Below, piece by piece: positions 63,198-64,000 of a DNA stretch of 64,000 nucleotides. Under the pieces are notes generated by a model that worked only from the letters and a program-made list of their open reading frames with translations, did not search any database and was not told where the DNA came from. The position numbers and the translations under genes were made by a program. The stretch's first letter is position 1. Every line of letters starts with the position of its first letter. Source of the DNA: Eucalyptus grandis (Eukaryota; Streptophyta; Magnoliopsida; Myrtales; Myrtaceae); NCBI RefSeq assembly GCF_016545825.1, contig NC_052613.1, forward strand, positions 43,382,112 through 43,446,111, written 5' to 3'.

Positions 63198-64000
63198 ACA
63201 TGCTGGAACCATAGTGGAGAAACAGCTTTTCTTTTTCAATGCACGCGCGCGCGAGAGAGAGAGAGAGAGCTCAATTAACTTTGAGCAGTTTTATGCATTA
63301 ACAAATGAAGAAGAAAGATGTCCATAAGTTCATAATTTTCCAAAGTGAAATGTCAGCACATCAACGTAAAACATGGAACGAAAGACGTGGGAAGTCACAT
63401 AGCCAAAAATTGGCAAGTCACAGAGCAATGCTTAGACCCGACTCGACATTTCCTAGTGAAGGTTTTAACATCAACTTCAAAGTGCTTCAGCCAAAAATGA
63501 GGAAAAGAATAGTAGATAAGATATTAATCTCGAAATGAATTTTCAAATAAGTTGACCAAACAAGTTCACTAACGGAAGCAGAGAGTAAATGCAGCAGAGC
63601 AGTTATTAGAATGATTCAGATAAAGAAAAAACAATTCTGCAAGCTGCAGCAAAATTCAGCGATTCAAGTATAAGCACTCAAGCAAGAGCTTAAGCAAACT
63701 AGTGCTCCTTAAGCTAGAATTCATTAGTCATGTTATGGGGCCTGAATTGGTAAGCTTTGTCTGGATTCTGGGATAAATCAGCCTCTAAATCAGACCGCTT
63801 TATTTATCTTGACTCAACATATTTGTTAAAAACTAGAATAAAAGGGCAACTAAATAAAAGCATCTTCACGCTAAATGCATCAGCTACATGGATCCTCTCA
63901 CATCACTATGCTTTATTTAGTATCAATTCTTCAATAAGATCCAAATACTAGGGATATTTCCTAAGACTTTCCGACCATATTGATTCACATATCTGCCACC

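Larger units (their letters stand above)
57545..64000. other. Segmental duplication, copy B, interrupted by insertions
   Basis: Copy B matches copy A from 57545 to about 59890, again at about 60256-60345, and again from about 63215 to the window end (matching 52690-53580 of copy A). Between these blocks sit about 0.36 kb of unrelated sequence (59.89-60.25 kb) and the palindromic element at 60.35-63.20 kb. Similarity continues through the last base, so the duplication is longer than shown. Confidence 0.85.

Overview
The window is nuclear DNA from a flowering plant: long AT-rich intergenic stretches, spliced genes with GT-AG introns, GA/CT-rich 5' leaders, and many short non-autonomous transposons and microsatellites. 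The proteins are of eudicot type. I cannot name the species; a rosid, perhaps Myrtales, is a guess. I see no bacterial, viral or organellar gene.

Four protein-coding loci and one broken gene copy are supported. (1) About 6.08-10.31 kb, plus strand: an INDETERMINATE-DOMAIN (IDD4/IDD5-type) zinc-finger transcription factor. As written it carries three small frame disruptions, and its first intron is of the rare GC-AG class. (2) 24.47-27.84 kb, minus strand: a six-exon GARP (G2-like) MYB transcription factor of 286 residues with two C-terminal EAR-type repression motifs. (3) 48.08-48.40 kb, minus strand: NDUFB7, the twin CX9C subunit of mitochondrial complex I. (4) 50.16-55.93 kb, minus strand: a complete five-exon NPF8-type di/tripeptide transporter (PTR2/NPF8.3-like, 584 residues). 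(5) 57.7-59.5 kb, minus strand: a disabled duplicate of exons 4 and 5 of that transporter. The duplicated block runs to the right edge of the window, so any further exons of the copy lie outside.

The gene set matches, as I recall the annotation, Arabidopsis At2g02040 (PTR2), At2g02050 (NDUFB7), At2g02060 (GARP) and At2g02070/At2g02080 (IDD5/IDD4), in the same order. This is a conserved syntenic block and gives the best orthology assignment. The genes do not form a pathway: two are transcription factors, one is a respiratory-chain subunit and one a transporter.

Layout: 0-5 kb is non-genic with a degenerate ~56-bp tandem repeat. 10.6-24 kb is gene-free and rich in small DNA transposons, including two MULE-like elements with 9-10 bp target-site duplications, two tRNA-derived SINE-like copies, a large (AAT)n array and two Harbinger/hAT-like elements. 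28.5-48 kb is largely empty, with a 204-bp direct duplication and foldback repeats. At 60.35-63.20 kb a 2.85-kb near-palindromic element interrupts the duplicated transporter block and itself carries a nested 0.75-kb transposon. I found no convincing new gene system; the most noteworthy items are the synteny, the disrupted IDD frame, the GC-AG intron and the nested palindrome.
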